Origin: Rachicladosporium sp. CCFEE 5018
Taxonomy: Eukaryota > Ascomycota > Dothideomycetes > Cladosporiales > Cladosporiaceae
Direction of reading: 5' to 3'
Assembly (NCBI GenBank): GCA_002077045.2
Contig: KZ111155.1
Span: 662,230-726,229, forward strand
DNA length: 64,000 bases
This document shows, piece after piece, positions 12,008-23,248 of the stretch (the first letter of the stretch is position 1; each line of letters opens with the position of its first letter). A model generated the notes under the pieces. That model did no database searches, was not told the DNA's origin, and saw only the letters and a list, made by a program, of their open reading frames with translations. The position numbers were made by a program, and so were the translations under genes.

Positions 12008-12559
12008 AGTTGGAGAGAAGGAGGGTGTACAGACTTGGATCATTTGAGCGATACCCGTGGTGCTTTGAGCGATCACAGCGACTCATGGCGTGGGCGTTTC
12101 TTGGGCAGGCATCTGGGAAGGAGAAGGCATTGGGACTGTAGAGCACAGTAGGGAGCACAGGGAAAACGACAAATAGCTTAAAGCTTCTTGAAACTCCAAT
12201 CCTAATTTGTGATGTCGTGATCTTGCTCCCAATCGTGGCTTCATTCGAATCGTCATTGCCGTGGCCCTCTGGCACCCTCGCGAGCTTCTGGATTGCCACT
12301 GTATGAGACTAAACCGATAGCCCTCTGTCCGTCTCCGCAGCGCTCACTCCGATGCTGGGCTCGGTTCATTGTGTGACCTCGTGCTCTCGAGCGAGCCGCG
12401 ATCCCGGCAACTCATGCATTCGAGCATCGTCCCGTCTCGTGTCGCCGAGCCTCTGCACAATGCGGCGTACTTCACCTCGCGGCTTCCCCTCCGCGACACG
12501 CGGGATCAGATTCAACATCTCTGGCCCAAAGGTTTGTTCTCGACTTCTTGGTCTCCCTT
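12008..12559. other. Convergent 3' region between creB and YOS1
   Basis: 552 bp between two converging genes. No coding sequence or RNA gene was recognised; it should hold both 3' UTRs. Confidence 0.55.
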
Positions 12560-13004
12560 TCACAGGAAGAACAGGAACAACATCATAATCACATTCACGC
12601 CGATGAGCGGTACTGTTCAGAATGTCAGTCCGAGTCACACTCTCCCTTGCGACTTCCAACATACGTCTCATCAACGTCCTCACACTATTTATCAGGTTCA
12701 TCATCTTGTACTTCACGCTCGTGGTGTCTTGCATGCTTCCACCGCCGAAAGAGGGTTCAGAAGCTTGTTGTGCATTGCTCCAGCCGACTGCGCTATAGAT
12801 CAGAACCCGAGTCTTCGAGTCTGGAGGGGGGATGGGGTGTACCTCGAGCGAGGAAGCGGTCTTCGGAGAGGATTGCCACGGCGTTGATGAGGAGGATAGG
12901 GACTGGTCACAGGAGCTGTCAGTGAGAGATCGGGTACGGGAGAGCTGACAGTGTGGGAAAGTACCTTGGAAGAGCGCCGCGACGGAGAAGATGAGGGATG
13001 CCAT
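12560..13004 (-). CDS. YOS1: Yos1-like ER-Golgi transport protein (IER3IP1 family)
   Basis: Four short exons: 12965-13004, 12843-12902, 12665-12787 and 12560-12612, introns 62, 55 and 52 nt, total 91 residues. The product begins MASLIFSVAALFQVPILLINAV, continues with LSEDRFLARVGW, then NLINSVRTLMRLPLIGVNVI, and ends in a hydrophobic MMLFLFFL. This two-helix small membrane protein layout and the conserved NLI.SVRT.MR.PLI block are characteristic of Yos1/IER3IP1, a component of the Yip1-Yif1 complex needed for COPII vesicle transport. Length (yeast and human about 82-85) fits. All three introns keep frame, which supports the model. Confidence 0.9.
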
Positions 13005-13311
13005 GGTGGGTGTTTGTCGCTAGAGGTGAGGTAGTGAAGGGCGGGAGCAGTCTTGTTCAGTCAAGGCATAGAGTAGCGCACACAGCTGAACGCCAGGGTG
13101 TGGACTCAGTACTCCCGTGCAGGCAGGTGGTCAGATCGAAGTCAGCAACGTGGAGCTGTTGTCGAGTCTTGGCATGAAGTCCAACCAACGCCATCGTTGG
13201 AGATGCTCACAACGAGTTGAACACATGTCTATAGCGGAATATCACACGTGGCGCTCACTGCAGCTCACTTTGTCGCAACGTATGCCACGACCATCTGGCG
13301 ACTCCAGAGCA

Positions 13312-15012
13312 ATGCTAGGTGCGAAGTCCGGCCATCATTCTCGCGATCATGGCTGATGCTCGCCAGACCTCGCCATTAATGCCCTCATACCCCTAGTGGT
13401 GATCGCACATCTGATCGCGTCGCCGTACACGAAAGTCGAGGAATCGTTCAACATCCAAGCAACCCACGACATTCTCACATACGGCATCCCTTGGTCGAAC
13501 ACCACCGCCTTCTTCGCGGAACGTTACGATCATGTCTCCTTTCCGGGATCAGTCCCCAGGACTTTCACTGGAGCGCTCATACTGGCTGGACTGTCAAGAC
13601 CATTCGAGTACTTTCTGTCTTCGCCCGAGCAGACGCAGTTAGTGGTTCGCGCGGTCCTAGGTCTAGCCAACGCTGCTGCGCTCGTCTCGTTCCGCCATGC
13701 AATCGATATTGCATTCGGCAAGACTGCTGGACGATGGTTCATCCTGCTCCAGGCGAGTCAATTCCACGTTATGTACTATGCCTCACGCACGCTGCCGAAT
13801 ATGTTCGCGTTCACTATGACTACCGTGGCAATGAGGCAGCTGCTGTTGGCGAAAGCAGTGGGTGGAAAGTCGGCAAAAAGTGCGAAACGGAGACGGCTCG
13901 CCTTGTACTTGTTGACAGTCGCTGGCGTTGTGTTCCGGTCTGAGATTGCCATCTTGCTCGTGATGGAGACCGCGATGCTCGTCCATCGGCAACGTCCATC
14001 GCTGACCAAGGAGATCATACCCGCCGGTCTGACAGGAGCTGCCGTCGGCCTCCTCACCACAGTCTCCGTCGACTCCTTCTTCTGGCAGCAATTCCCGCTG
14101 TGGCCCGAATGGGTTGGATTCTACTATAACACCATCCTGGGCAAGTCCGCGGACTGGGGCACAAGTCCGGCGAACTGGTACTTCCTCGTGGCGCTGCCTA
14201 GACTGCTACTCAATCCAATGACTATCGTGGTCACCCTGCCGATGGGAATATCTCTGAAGCCATTGACTCGGACTAGCCAGGACCTGCTACTCCCGCATCT
14301 CGGCTTCATCGCAGCCTACAGTCTTCTCCCTCATAAGGAGTGGCGATTCATCATCTATAGCATCCCGGCCTTCACCGCTGTGGCTTCAGCAGGCGCATCC
14401 TGGATATGGACGCGAAGGGCAAAGAGTATGTTCTACTATGTGCTGAGCAATCTTCTCATCATCACAACGATGGCCTCATTCATGGCGAGCGCTGGTTTAC
14501 TGTACGTTTCGAGCTCGAACTACCCGGGCGGCCAGGCCTTGCATCGACTACACCAGCTGGACTCAACGCCCGGCAAACGAGTCTACCTAGATAACCTCGC
14601 ATGTCAGACAGGCGTCACGAAGTTCCAGCAAATACGAGATACATGGCTCTACGATAAGACGGAGGACCCAGATCAGCTACTCACGCCACTCTTCTGGCAA
14701 GACTTCGACTACGTCTGTGCGGAAGACCCTAAACGTATCATCGGCAACTGGCCCGTCAAGGAAACGATCACAGCCTTCGAGGGCGTCTCGCTACGACCAG
14801 AAGTCGACGAGCTGGCAGCGAACCCCCATTCCCGCGTGCCTGTTGCGTGGCAAGAGCAGTACTACGACTTCGCGACAGTGATGCGAAGAGACTTCACGCA
14901 AGGTTACTGGCCTGTGATCCGCATGCGGCCAAAGCTGTACATCTTGGAAAGAGAGCATACGAAGCCGAAGCTGGCGGACCTGCCAGACGCTAAGTTGACG
15001 CTTCATATGTAG
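13312..15012 (+). CDS. ALG12: Dolichyl-P-Man:Man7GlcNAc2-PP-dolichol alpha-1,6-mannosyltransferase (GT22)
   Basis: Exon 1 13312-13318 (ATG CTA G) and exon 2 13367-15012, joined across a 48-nt intron, give 550 residues starting MLDLAINALIPLVV. An in-frame ATG at 13282 would add ten residues. The lumenal catalytic loop SPYTKVEESFNIQATHD is the GT22 signature, followed by DHVSFPGSVPRTF, multiple transmembrane helices, and HKEWRFIIY, another GT22 hallmark. Alg12 adds the eighth mannose to the lipid-linked oligosaccharide in the ER lumen. The large ORF alone lacks an ATG because exon 1 carries only seven coding bases. The stop codon overlaps the last codons of the convergent glyoxalase-fold gene. 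Confidence 0.92.
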
Positions 15013-15562
15013 TTCGATACCCTGTACAAACATGTTAGCGGCAGCTCAGCTGTCGGGTGATCTATACGTTCATACTCAATCAAGTTACCGTCTGGATCAC
15101 GACAATACACGCTCCTCAGCTTCCCTACCGCTCCAGTGCGATCAACGACATTACCGCCTTCGAGGACCTGTAGGAGTGGTGGTCAGCTCCATCTCACATG
15201 CTGTCGACCTTTGCTCACCTCAAGTCCGGCCGTCTTCCACGCACTCAACACCTCGTTAATCGGATGCTCGGTGATGAAGCACAGATCACCACTCCCAGGC
15301 TGCACAGTCGCGGCTTTGGGCTCGAATTCGTGCCCTGAGAGGTGGAGATTGATCTTTTGGGAGCCGAACTTGAGTGTGTGTCTGCTGAAGTCAGCTTGAC
15401 ATGGCCGGAGAGTGTGACCAGGGGTACCTGCCGTTCTGTTTCTTTTGACTTGAAGACCTCATGTGTCATGCCTAGATGTTGTGTGTAGAAGGTAATGGTA
15501 GCTTGGGTGTCTTTGACGGTGAGAACGACGTGATCGAGGGACTTCACTGCGAAGGTGGACAT
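15003..15562 (-). CDS. Glyoxalase/VOC family protein, GLOD5-like
   Basis: Exons 15432-15562, 15219-15381 and 15003-15167; 152 residues from MSTFAVKSLDHVVLTVKD. VOC metal-site regions are visible: LDHVVLTV (His), FGSQKINLHL (His) and SVYCRDPDGNLIEY (Glu), with GDLCFITEHP between them. Intron 2 is ordinary (51 nt). Intron 1 keeps frame only if it uses a GC donor (G|GCAGGT) and 50 nt, restoring ETERHTLKFG; the nearby GT donor shifts frame. The longer ORF upstream of the ATG starts at a TTG and was not used. The last 10 bp of coding sequence overlap the convergent ALG12 coding end. The substrate is not predictable. Confidence 0.75.
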
Positions 15563-16144
15563 GGTTGATGACTTCCGTATGAGTGGACGAGCTGTATTCG
15601 CCAATGGATCTTTGTCTTGGATGACTAGAGTATCGAGTGTTAAGACGTAGGTTCACCAAAGTCCGAGGTACTTGCAAGTGAAGCGGGGAGCTCTATAATA
15701 GTTAGAATGTTGTGTGAAGCAATGTATGTCTAGCATAGCGGACTACTTGTGTGCTTATTGCCTCACATGAGTAGTTGTCAACGCTTGACCTGACAACAGG
15801 ACAGCACTTTCCACACCCGCCACCACACACCGTCAACTTCCATCGACTGAATTCATATGAGCGTGCTCAGGTATCACTCGCCACCTCCGATTCTATGGAG
15901 GGTCGCTCATGAAGTTGCGCCTGTTAGTACCCGAAGTCGTCCTCTTGTTCTCTCAGCATGGGTCGCTCCGAGCGGCCACCATTGCTTTTGTGCTCGCACA
16001 AGCGTTACAGCCCGGTGATTCGACTTCGCAGCGTGGATGCTCTCTTCGGAAGTAGAACAACAGCGTAACTAGAGTAATGTAGTCGTGACACGATCACTCG
16101 GTCGCCGATGGTAGTAGATGTAGCGCGCAGAAGCTCGCCTGAGC
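15563..16144. other. Intergenic region, promoter of the VOC gene and 3' side of cyclophilin
   Basis: 582 bp with no credible ORF. Nothing else was recognised. Confidence 0.5.
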
Positions 16145-16734
16145 TCACATCTCACCGCACTGCGAGATTGCCACGTCTTGCACAGGCTTCTCATCGCGCG
16201 TACGCACGTTCTCGATCTTCCGCACAACGTCCATGCCGTCTATGACCTTGCCGAAAACGACGTGCTTACCATTGAGATGTGGCGCTGGCGCGGTCAGGAT
16301 GAAGAACTGACATCCATTCGTGTCTTTGCCCGAGTTCTGCAATCAAAGTCAGTGCACTGCATCTCTTTCCCAGATTGCATCTCGCGGAGATCACAACGTA
16401 CCGCCATACTCAATAACCCCGCCTCCTCATGCCTATACTTGAAGTTCTCATCCGCGAACTTGTTCACCCCGTAGATCGTCGCACTCCCCGTACCATCACC
16501 ATTTATGAAGTCACCGCCTTGAATCATGAAGTCCTTAATCACGCGGTGGAATTTGCAGCCTTTGTAGCCTATGGGTCGCCCGAGATGGTTCTTCGTTTCG
16601 CCCGTGCAGAATTGACGGAAGTTCTCTGCAGTGCGTGGCACAGCGTCGGCGAAAAGCTGGATCTTGATGCGGCCGAGGGGTTCGCCGCCGAGGGCCGTGT
16701 CGAAGAAGACGATGGGGTTGTCTGTGGTGGCCAT
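16145..16734 (-). CDS. Peptidyl-prolyl isomerase H (cyclophilin H)
   Basis: Exon 1 16402-16734 and exon 2 16145-16336, intron 65 nt, 174 residues. The cyclophilin core is complete: FFDTALGGEPLGRIKIQLF, ENFRQFCTGE, YKGCKFHRVIKDFMIQGGDF (active-site Arg in FHR), NGCQFFILTAPAPHLNGKHVVFG and the C-terminal VAISQCGEM. The compact single-domain length and the KNHLGRPIGYKG insert fit PPIH (USA-CyP), a tri-snRNP-associated cyclophilin, rather than cytosolic CypA. It catalyses cis-trans proline isomerisation, probably in the nucleus. Confidence 0.9.
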
Positions 16735-17104
16735 GATCGTTGTTCAGGTGAGGGCCAATGGAAGTGGCGTGACGAGTGAAGGATCCTACGAGACGTTCAA
16801 ACGATTAGTGATGGGTCCTAGGAGATCTGAGAGTAAGAGTGTACGATCGGTGAGATCGTAAAATATCTCCAATTTGAGCTCCGAAATGCTCGCGAAAATA
16901 AAATTGTACAAGCAGCATCTGAATTACAGTTTCAGTTCATTGACCTGACGGCAGTGGCCCGCGTGAGTGCAGGCGACGATTCAACAACGCCTTAGTATGA
17001 GTCCTCTCGAGCACTCAGACTGCAATTGACGAGTGACGAGATTACGGCAGAAGACCATATGTGGACCCGAGATACGAGGTAAGAGCTGCCTCGTATTGAG
17101 GTAT
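16735..17104. other. Spacer between the VPS8 3' end and the cyclophilin promoter
   Basis: 370 bp, including an A/T-rich stretch near 16860-16930 that may be promoter or terminator sequence. No gene was seen. Confidence 0.5.
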
Positions 17105-20100
17105 CTATGGAATCGCTGCAATACGCTGAACGCCATCTGTACACACTGGACACCGGTACACCCTGCCCTGAGGCGCCGCGCCAGTACCGTCCATCTTGTC
17201 CTCTAGACAAGCCCGATGGAATACATGCCGACAAGCGAAGACCACGAGCGCCAGTCTCTTCGCATCATCATCGTCTTCATCTTTTCCCATCACTTCAACG
17301 GCTCTAGCCTTAGCTTTCCCCTGACTCCTGCTCCTGCCACTTCTCTCTCCATCCCTGGCCCTCCTCCCATCCACCCTCCCCTGCTCTCTCTTAACCCACT
17401 CATCATACACCGCCTCTCCCACTCCGGTCCCCCAAGCCCGCTTCTTGCACATCTCACAAGCCTGCGTTCTTGGCCGCCAGCCTCGTTGTCGGAGCGCATG
17501 GGCATCAGTCATGTCCGTAAAAACGTCCGAACCCAGCAGGTCATCCGCCAATGTGAGCACATTCTGCTCAAAGGTGTAGGCGGCGAAGATGTCGGCCAGG
17601 ACTTGGCGGAGGTCGGCTAGGGAGGAGGCTGAGGCAGCAGCGCGGGTGAGGAAGGCGCGGAGGATGCGCAGGAAGGTCTGTGGGTTGTGGACGGTGCGTT
17701 GTTGAGCGGTTGAAAAGCCGTTGGCGGGTGCGGTGGGCACTTTGGCGGGAACTGAGGTGGCTGCGAGGAGTGCTGTGAAGGTCTGTTGGACGTTGGTCCG
17801 CAATGAGGAGCGAAGAGAGTCGAAGTCTTGGGTAGAGTCATTGACGTCGGAAGCAGTATCTTGGGCGTGATGGGCTGCGGCTGTAACACTCTGCGTGAGC
17901 TGAACAACTGCGTCGATGAGATTCAGCCATAGGTACTCGTCTAGATCGAGATCGCTCTCGTCAATGTCCCAAGTAGGATTCGTTCTCGGTCGAGGGGCTC
18001 GCTCTGCCCTGGCACTCTGGCCTTGACAAAGCCAGACGCCAACTTTGGTATACTTCTGAACGTCTTTGACCAGCTCGTCGGCTGTTTGATGCGTGCCACG
18101 GACGTCAGGGCTTTCCGAAGCCGCAGCGAGCAGGCTTACGAGTGCGTGCCGTTGGCTTTGCATATGCGTGATCAGCCGATCCATTGCGTCTCGAGCAAGA
18201 CCATCGCGGGCTAGTAGCACGACTGCGGCGTCAATCATGCCACCGCTTTCGATGGCTGGAAGCACTTGATCGAGGCGCAGGTCCCCCGATGGCAAGGATC
18301 CTACGTAGTCCGCAACGTGGTCTGGTTGGTGTGAGCACATAAGTTGCACATACAATTCCTGGAATGTTGACCTCACGGCGTCGGGCAGCGGAGTCTGAGA
18401 CTTGGCTACTGTATCGCGGTGCAGCAGTGCGGGCTCGAGCAGTGCTCGCAGGTAGAGAAATTGCTGGTATGTGTTAGATAATGCTTCCACACAAGGCTGC
18501 AGGAGATCAGGCGCGGCTTTGGCCAGAGTAAGCGCTGTTCCCTCAGTGTTTATGTCTGCCAGTGACACTGCATGCTCTAGTATGATGCTTCTGACTGCCT
18601 GTCGCTGTTTCTGCGGTACTGTCGCGCTACTTTGCATGATTGAGGTAATGCAATCGAAGACACCCTGCTCATCATCTGGATCCTCGAAGTAGGCACTCAG
18701 CAGCTCGGGCCAAAGCTTTTGTCTACGATATACTGTCTTCAACACCTTGAAGTAACGAGCACCGCGCAGCAACTCGATCAATCCGCCCATGTCGGTCGGA
18801 CTGAACGCTGACAGCAGATACTCAACACTGAGCTGACAATCATCGCGAAGCTCGTCGGATGGCGGATCGCAGAGTCGTTGCAGCACACCACTTAGCAGCG
18901 CGCCGGACAGAATCAGCTGAGACGGATACTTGAATAAGCTTCGAGCGATAAACATGTCGAGGAAGACCGTATCATCGTATGCGAAGTCGCCTTTGTGCAT
19001 GACATCAATCATAATCGAGATAATGTGCTGCCTGGTCATTTTGAACCCCGAGCGTCGCTTTATGCCGTTCATCTGAGCTGAGCCGTTCATCCCGGTATCG
19101 TCGTCGGTGTCGTTTAAGAATGAGTCCTCGAAAGCTTCGTTGAGCATACTAGTGAAGCTCGCGGCGTCGAAGCTCAAGAGTAGACTCAAGTACGGGAAAG
19201 CAGGCTCGTCGAGCTTCGATGCAGTGGTGTGAAACACTGTAATGCTCCCAGCAGGCCACGCGACAGGCCTGCCCGAGAAGATGTACTCGTACAGATCAGC
19301 TTTCGCTTGCGCAGCCTCGCTGTCACTCATGTACTCGCCACTGGGGTACCATCGACTTGTCAGTGAGAACGCGAGGTATGGAAACGTCTTCATCGCCGCC
19401 TCGTAGAACGGGTCGTCAGAGAGGTCTGCGCCATCGCCGGCATTGATAATCGTCATGAGTTGCAGCATGTCGATTAGAGGGGTGACGAAGTCGTGCAAAG
19501 CTCGCGTCCATACGTAGATCAGCGCGTCGAACAGCTGATGTTGCCGGCAAAGCATTGTGATCTGGTCGAGATCGAAAGACGTGGGTTCAAGTCTACAAAG
19601 CAGCTCTTCCAAACGAGCGCTCTGATTTTCGGAGATGAAGTGGGAGACCACACTTTTGACGACCTCGGGAGGCAAGATCTTGATGTCTGCATCTAGGACC
19701 CACGGCTCGAGAGTCGTGACGAAGACACCTTCTTCGCCGGCATCTTCGAAAGCGTCAAAGACTGTGCTGAACAGGTAGGCAGTCTCGTCCATCGTCACAC
19801 AGGCATCGAAGCACACTTCGGCGAGATCTCGCAGTTGATCTTCGCGATCGATGTCATGCTGCGAGAACGTGTAATCTACTGAAGCAGCCAGCATTGCAAT
19901 CAGTCGTTCCCGTACCATCTCGTGGCGTGTCGTAGCATGGTCTGGCAAACCAACGGTGACGCTGTTGGCAACGCCTCCGTAGTATTCGATCGCAAGGCGA
20001 ATGGCTGCAACGTTGTCGCCGTGCTCCATCAGTGCCACTAGTCTGTCTGCCCAATTCGACAGTGTACCAACGGTGACATCGTTGAAGCCGAGGAGAAAAG

Positions 20101-21964
20101 TGCGACCTTTGTACGCTCGAAAGCTCATGTAGTACGCATCTGCCACCACACCATGCATAGATGTATCATCTGGATTCAGTCGCTCAACCACAGCATGTAG
20201 TTGTGCGGAGAACAGGTCTTGATGATAGACATGCCTGTCAAGTAGATCGATCGTATCGGTTACCTCAAGTCTGTTATCCTCCAGGATCAGCAGCCTTTGA
20301 CTGATCGTAAGCACTCCCAAGACTGATCTTCCGAGCCACTGTACAGCAACGATAGCCTCCTCTGCGCGCCATGTGCCTCGTGTATGGAACGCGAGCTTCG
20401 GTGGCTTCTGCGGATCTGCCACCTCGTCTTCATCAATCACTTCGACATCAAGCACAGTAAGCTGGTTCGACCAGCAGTACACAAGTTTGGTATCTGAGGA
20501 CTGCTTCTTGTCGCTCCCATCCGGATGCTTCAGCTTTACCGCAGGAAACCACGCGAGACACCCACTCAGCGTGCCATGAGGCGAGACATCCTTTGGTCGC
20601 GGCGCTTTGTACTGAGTCTGCGCTATCGGAGTGGTCGACACCAAGACGAGTAGATATGGCGTCAGCAGAGCCGTCAAGCCCATACTGTCTGTCGCTTGCT
20701 CGATGTTACCCAGCGGCAGAGGCGAGAATGCAAGCACGGAACTAGGTTTGCGGTTCTGCTCTTGCGTAGGATCGACTGTCGGGTATCTGCCCAGTAGTCG
20801 AGTACTCTTGATACTCCGCGCGACAGGCCCCAAGCCTCTTGTTGCTAGGTGCGAGAACGCCATGCCACCTGAGTCTGCTGACACAAGAGCCGTATGTCGG
20901 GTTCCCAGAAATCCCACATGCAGCACCGCGGAGTCAACCACATGGCCATCAGCGTGTTGTGCTTTATCGAGAGCATTCCTCTCGATCGGCGGGACCTGCA
21001 AAAACGGCCGCGCTGGCCGACTGATCTCCCAAGTGAAGATAGCTCCATTAGCGTGCCCACTCGCAATGGTTGAGTAGTCTGATGATATCGCCAGAGAGGT
21101 CACGCTACCTGACTCCACGGCCTTAGTTCCTTGACCAATGATGATCTTGAGTGTCTGGTGGTAATCGAAGCCGAGGATGAGCCCCTTCGAAGTGCCGATT
21201 GCGATCAGTGCGGAGACAGCAAGACAAGTCGGCTTGCCGAAGTTACGCTTGCCTACCTCTGAGAAGGCTTGACCACTGAGCTTTCTCAGCTTGGTCCAGC
21301 GAATGACTTCCCACGGCGCCTGAGGATGTTCATCCGAGGCCGCCCCATCCTGTGAAGAGATCTGGGAGATCTGAGACGACAGAGAGACCTGTCTCGAGTG
21401 CGGAGACAGAAATGCTGGTGAGCTAGGCCGCGGCGATGGAGAGGGAGAAGCGGTGAAGCGGGACTCGAATCGCCTCTCGAAGGGCTGCAATGCCCCTGAA
21501 ACAGATCTCGCTGGCGTTCTGCGTGCTGTGGGTGATCGTCGGCGATCAGACGAGAGCGCTTGCGAACCCTGGATTGATAACGTATCGTCTGGGATGGAGC
21601 CAGAGTCAATCGGGCTTGCGAGAGGCGTCCTCAAGACAGCTTCCGCCTCATCCGCCGGAAGATCGATCTCATCGCCATCTGGGGTCGCAGGCTGCCTATC
21701 GAACTCGATCTGCGGGACATCGTCGATGCTTTCGAGCTCTGTCGTATCGTCCTGCCCCGGAGCAGTTTCCAAGTCCTCAGTACAAGACTCCGTTATCTCG
21801 ACTGTGGGAAGCACATCGTTTTCAGGCGCTCCTTCCGCAGCACCTTCGTGCTCGATTGCTGGGTTGACCTCCACGGTTCGATCATCTCCAGTCCGCCTGG
21901 CCTCGTCTGCCTCCACATCTTTGTTGTATGCGCCCGCATCGCTACCGCTCGTAGACGAGCTCAT
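17105..21964 (-). CDS. VPS8: CORVET complex subunit Vps8
   Basis: One exon of 1619 residues. The N-terminal 220 residues are acidic and disordered (Ser/Pro-rich); a WD40-like beta-propeller follows (for example FGKPTCLAVSALIAIGTSKG, SDYSTIASGHANGAIFTWE). The conserved central Vps8 segment includes AYKGRTFLLGFNDVTVGTLS and the long alpha-solenoid. The C-terminus is a RING-H2-like domain: CEMCKK, then FACRHVFHRACLED and YRCPVC. Vps8 is the CORVET-specific subunit that binds Rab5 (Vps21) and tethers endosomes. The length agrees with filamentous-fungal orthologs. An insertion between the first RING cysteines and the ACRH part is lysine/arginine and acid rich. Confidence 0.93.
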   Translation of the reverse strand: MSSSTSGSDAGAYNKDVEADEARRTGDDRTVEVNPAIEHEGAAEGAPENDVLPTVEITESCTEDLETAPGQDDTTELESIDDVPQIEFDRQPATPDGDEIDLPADEAEAVLRTPLASPIDSGSIPDDTLSIQGSQALSSDRRRSPTARRTPARSVSGALQPFERRFESRFTASPSPSPRPSSPAFLSPHSRQVSLSSQISQISSQDGAASDEHPQAPWEVIRWTKLRKLSGQAFSEVGKRNFGKPTCLAVSALIAIGTSKGLILGFDYHQTLKIIIGQGTKAVESGSVTSLAISSDYSTIASGHANGAIFTWEISRPARPFLQVPPIERNALDKAQHADGHVVDSAVLHVGFLGTRHTALVSADSGGMAFSHLATRGLGPVARSIKSTRLLGRYPTVDPTQEQNRKPSSVLAFSPLPLGNIEQATDSMGLTALLTPYLLVLVSTTPIAQTQYKAPRPKDVSPHGTLSGCLAWFPAVKLKHPDGSDKKQSSDTKLVYCWSNQLTVLDVEVIDEDEVADPQKPPKLAFHTRGTWRAEEAIVAVQWLGRSVLGVLTISQRLLILEDNRLEVTDTIDLLDRHVYHQDLFSAQLHAVVERLNPDDTSMHGVVADAYYMSFRAYKGRTFLLGFNDVTVGTLSNWADRLVALMEHGDNVAAIRLAIEYYGGVANSVTVGLPDHATTRHEMVRERLIAMLAASVDYTFSQHDIDREDQLRDLAEVCFDACVTMDETAYLFSTVFDAFEDAGEEGVFVTTLEPWVLDADIKILPPEVVKSVVSHFISENQSARLEELLCRLEPTSFDLDQITMLCRQHQLFDALIYVWTRALHDFVTPLIDMLQLMTIINAGDGADLSDDPFYEAAMKTFPYLAFSLTSRWYPSGEYMSDSEAAQAKADLYEYIFSGRPVAWPAGSITVFHTTASKLDEPAFPYLSLLLSFDAASFTSMLNEAFEDSFLNDTDDDTGMNGSAQMNGIKRRSGFKMTRQHIISIMIDVMHKGDFAYDDTVFLDMFIARSLFKYPSQLILSGALLSGVLQRLCDPPSDELRDDCQLSVEYLLSAFSPTDMGGLIELLRGARYFKVLKTVYRRQKLWPELLSAYFEDPDDEQGVFDCITSIMQSSATVPQKQRQAVRSIILEHAVSLADINTEGTALTLAKAAPDLLQPCVEALSNTYQQFLYLRALLEPALLHRDTVAKSQTPLPDAVRSTFQELYVQLMCSHQPDHVADYVGSLPSGDLRLDQVLPAIESGGMIDAAVVLLARDGLARDAMDRLITHMQSQRHALVSLLAAASESPDVRGTHQTADELVKDVQKYTKVGVWLCQGQSARAERAPRPRTNPTWDIDESDLDLDEYLWLNLIDAVVQLTQSVTAAAHHAQDTASDVNDSTQDFDSLRSSLRTNVQQTFTALLAATSVPAKVPTAPANGFSTAQQRTVHNPQTFLRILRAFLTRAAASASSLADLRQVLADIFAAYTFEQNVLTLADDLLGSDVFTDMTDAHALRQRGWRPRTQACEMCKKRAWGTGVGEAVYDEWVKREQGRVDGRRARDGERSGRSRSQGKAKARAVEVMGKDEDDDDAKRLALVVFACRHVFHRACLEDKMDGTGAAPQGRVYRCPVCTDGVQRIAAIP

Positions 21965-22345
21965 CGATCCCGAAGAGCTCCACTCATCGCTGCCAACAGT
22001 CTCGATGTAATGCGTCCGAGTCCCAGCGTCCGTGATCTCAACGCTATACAGTGCAGCTAGCCTTCAATTCGAGCTTTGGGAAGTATTATGGTTGCCTGGA
22101 TGTTTCCGGCGGATACTAAAGTAGTAAGAGGTGCCGATTACCAGTGTGGTCCCTGAGATGTGGGAATTGGATAAATGTTGGCGGGATGCAACACACAGTG
22201 TAGGTAGCTGAGCATTTGTAGAGGCTACCACACATGCCTTGACCTGAGGATGGAGGTGTCTGGGGCTTGGCAAGCTCGACTTTACGATGCACAATGCAAG
22301 CATCACAACTCTGTTTCTACAACACACCACATGATCCTCGGAACG
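21965..22345. other. Bidirectional promoter region, VPS8 and DUF3752 gene
   Basis: 381 bp separate two divergent ATGs, so both promoters must lie here. No further element could be assigned. Confidence 0.6.
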
Positions 22346-23237
22346 ATGTCGGGCATAGGTGCAGACCTTCCTCCTCATCTACTAGCCAAGCGAAAGAGGA
22401 AGCAAGAGGAGGAGGCTGCGAATCAGTCTACCATTTCATCCGGCGCAAACACGAAAGATGGCTCACCAATACCAGAGAAGCGGAGACGAGTCGTAGGGCC
22501 CGCACTACCGCCAGCACCACTGGATGAGCGTCCCTCGGTTCCAGTGAGCGACAAGGACGATGATAGTGACGACGATGACGACGACGGCTTTGGGCCAGCA
22601 TTGCCCAGCACTGCTGCATCGAATCACGGCAACGACCATGAGGATTCATCTACGTCCGCGAAAGCTCTGGAGAAAGACACTTCTGCAGCGAAGCCCAAGC
22701 GAGACGACTGGATGACCATGGCACCGGAGGCCGATGGTTTAGCACAGCGTATGGACCCATCACGACAACGAGCAAAAGGATTCAATACGAGTAAAGGTGC
22801 CAAAGCTCCGCCTGAGAAAGGCGTGGATGGCTCAATATGGCACGAGACGCCTGAGCAGAAGCGCAAACGACTGGAGAACGAGATGCTGGGGATCGCAGGA
22901 CCTACACTTGGGAGTGTGGCGCCGACGGGGCCGAGGAAGATGGATCACGATGAGGAGGCCGCGAGGAAGATCAGGGAGCACAACGTGAGTCTATGGATCG
23001 TGTTCCAACTCTTGGGCAGCATGCTAACAGATATCACAGGAGAAGACACGAGGTCCATCACTCATGGAGCAGCACAAGGTACGGCAGCCTGACAAAGCAG
23101 ACGATGATCCCAGCAAGCGCAAATTCGATCGAGAGAAGGATATAGGGAGCGGCTTGCTTGGTCGTGCAGAGCGGAAAGACTTCTTGAACAAGGCGTCTGG
23201 CTTCTCGTCGAAGTTCTCCGGTGGTAGCTATCTATAG
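22346..23237 (+). CDS. DUF3752 / GPALPP-motif protein
   Basis: Exon 1 22346-22984 and exon 2 23040-23237, intron 55 nt, 278 residues from MSGIGADLPPHLLAKRKRK. Two GPALP motifs (VVGPALPPAP and FGPALPST) flank an acidic Asp-rich run; then DDWMTMAPEADG, HETPEQKRKRLENEMLGI and, after the splice, MEQHKVRQP and RKFDREKDIGSGLLG. These are the hallmarks of the DUF3752 family (human GPALPP1). The protein is hydrophilic and probably nuclear; its function in fungi is not established. The convergent small gene starts its stop codon 12 bp downstream. Confidence 0.85.
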
Positions 23238-23248
23238 CAACTGTCGTA

